Shown here: in pieces, positions 5,554-6,118 of the stretch
Numbering within the stretch: position 1 is the stretch's first letter
How the letters are laid out: every line of letters starts with the position of its first letter
Source: Lysobacterales bacterium
GTDB taxonomy: Bacteria > Pseudomonadota > Gammaproteobacteria > Xanthomonadales > SZUA-36
DNA: 6,118 nt
Direction: 5' to 3'
Assembly (NCBI GenBank): GCA_013213875.1
Contig: JABSSV010000320.1
Coordinates: 1 to 6,118, forward strand
Notes under the pieces: generated by a model
The model's database searches: none
Seen by the model: the letters and a program-made list of their open reading frames with translations, nothing else
Told to the model about the DNA's origin: nothing
Program-made: the position numbers and the translations under genes

Positions 5554-5934
5554 CTAGTGCTCGCGACGCAGCAGCCAGATCGCCAACGGAATCACGCTGA
5601 GCTCTATAAAAATGTAGACCAGTAATATCGGCGAGGGAAGCCCGTCAACCAGCACGCTGATGATGCGACCCACCACCAATCCCCCGCAAAACAGGCACAG
5701 GGTCAGCAGCCCCATGTCGCGATAGCGGTCTGAAAACGCGGCCCAGAGCCAGAACAGACCGAGCGTCAGGTAGAGGGTCATGACCGCCCTCAAAATATGG
5801 GACTGATCCACGCCTGGCGGTGCTGAATTCAGCAGAAATTGCGCATAAAACCAGCTGGGAGACAAACCATAGAGCAGCGCAACCACGCTCACGGCAAAGA
5901 AAGAAAAGACCAGTAACCATTGTTTTAATGTCAT
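5554..5934 (-). CDS. DUF4345-type integral membrane protein
   Basis: A 126-aa inner-membrane protein with four predicted helices at about residues 5-23, 47-67, 73-95 and 102-122. Conserved features of the DUF4345 pattern are visible: Arg49 ahead of helix 2 (LRAVMTLYLTLGLFWLWAAF), Tyr71-Arg72 before helix 3, the GRIISVLVDGLPSP segment (89-102, with Arg90, Asp97, Gly98 and Pro100), and a final helix ending in basic residues (LLRREH). The length is typical. The ATG at 5934 follows a G-rich leader (GGGGTAGGG, 5936-5944) whose spacing is ambiguous, and no in-frame alternative upstream is better. No biochemical role is known for the family. It starts 58 bp after the end of the partial upstream gene and precedes the HAD phosphatase, with which it may share a transcript. 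Confidence 0.85.
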   Translation of the reverse strand: MTLKQWLLVFSFFAVSVVALLYGLSPSWFYAQFLLNSAPPGVDQSHILRAVMTLYLTLGLFWLWAAFSDRYRDMGLLTLCLFCGGLVVGRIISVLVDGLPSPILLVYIFIELSVIPLAIWLLRREH

Positions 5935-5992
5935 ACCCTACCCCGGCGCTGCTGAACAGGCCTGGCACCCGCGCAGTGCCCGATTGCGCCGG

Positions 5993-6118
5993 CTAGTCCC
6001 GAGCCCGGTTGATGGTGCAACCTGGAATGGCCTGATTGATGACCACTTGCGTAAGGATGAGGCGCTGGTAATCAGGTTCCAGCGCAGCCCACTGTTCTAC
6101 CGGCAGCAAATCAACCTC
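5993..6118 (-). CDS. C-terminal end of an unrecognised gene (partial)
   Basis: An open minus-strand frame enters from the right edge and ends at TAG 5993-5995. It gives 41 residues: EVDLLPVEQWAALEPDYQRL, then ILTQVVINQAIPGCTINRARD. It has no internal stop, sensible amino-acid composition and a plausible amphipathic helix, and it is oriented like every other gene here. One cysteine is present, in the PGC motif. There is too little sequence to name a family. A 58-bp gap separates it from the DUF4345 start, without an obvious U-tract terminator, so read-through is possible. Confidence 0.6.
   Translation of the reverse strand, partial: EVDLLPVEQWAALEPDYQRLILTQVVINQAIPGCTINRARD

Noticed and set aside
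5495..5944. Shared GGGGTAGGG (minus strand) before the HAD (5495-5503) and DUF4345 (5936-5944) starts
   Set aside because: Nine G-rich bases in two ribosome-binding regions are expected from purine-rich Shine-Dalgarno selection; not evidence of a regulatory motif.
5645..5968. Minus-strand ORF (107 codons) overlapping the DUF4345 gene
   Set aside because: Alternative frame of a clear membrane-protein gene; no conserved features.
1..6118. Mobile elements, CRISPR arrays, tRNA/rRNA genes, toxin-antitoxin or defence systems
   Set aside because: Looked for transposase motifs, terminal repeats, regularly spaced repeats and tRNA-like cloverleaf features on both strands; none seen. All large ORFs fit ordinary exported enzymes or membrane proteins.

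Overview
The window is a G+C-rich stretch of bacterial chromosome that reads as ordinary housekeeping or accessory sequence. All seven recognisable genes lie on the minus strand, so transcription runs from high to low coordinates. The families present (exported S9 peptidase, DUF1254, secreted HAD phosphatase, DUF4345 membrane protein), Sec signal peptides without lipoboxes, and Shine-Dalgarno-led starts suggest a Gram-negative, probably gammaproteobacterial, organism. That assignment is inference; no marker gene is present.

Layout in transcription order: the C-terminal end of an unrecognised gene (5993-6118, cut by the window); a four-helix DUF4345-type membrane protein (5554-5934); an exported HAD-superfamily phosphatase (4495-5484); a 95-residue exported protein with two cysteines (4051-4338); an exported alpha/beta hydrolase (2973-3827); an exported S9 prolyl-oligopeptidase-like peptidase (772-2847) closed by a strong intrinsic terminator (684-713); then the 5' part of an exported DUF1254 protein (1-400, cut by the window). 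A 53-codon plus-strand ORF (508-669) sits in the gap between the last two and may be a small gene or a remnant.

Five of the six proteins whose N-termini are visible carry signal peptides and the sixth is an integral membrane protein, so the neighbourhood serves the envelope or periplasm. Gaps of about 60 to 220 bp, with hairpins and promoter-like sequences in several, argue for several short transcription units rather than one operon. The genes do not form a recognisable pathway.

The most interesting signal is regulatory. A 17-bp box (15/17 identical) lies upstream of both the alpha/beta hydrolase and the S9 peptidase, in each case exactly 22 bp from a -10-like hexamer. In the first it overlaps a perfect 7-1-7 palindrome. 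This hints that the two adjacent secreted hydrolases share a regulator. I found no mobile element, CRISPR array, tRNA, rRNA or defence system.
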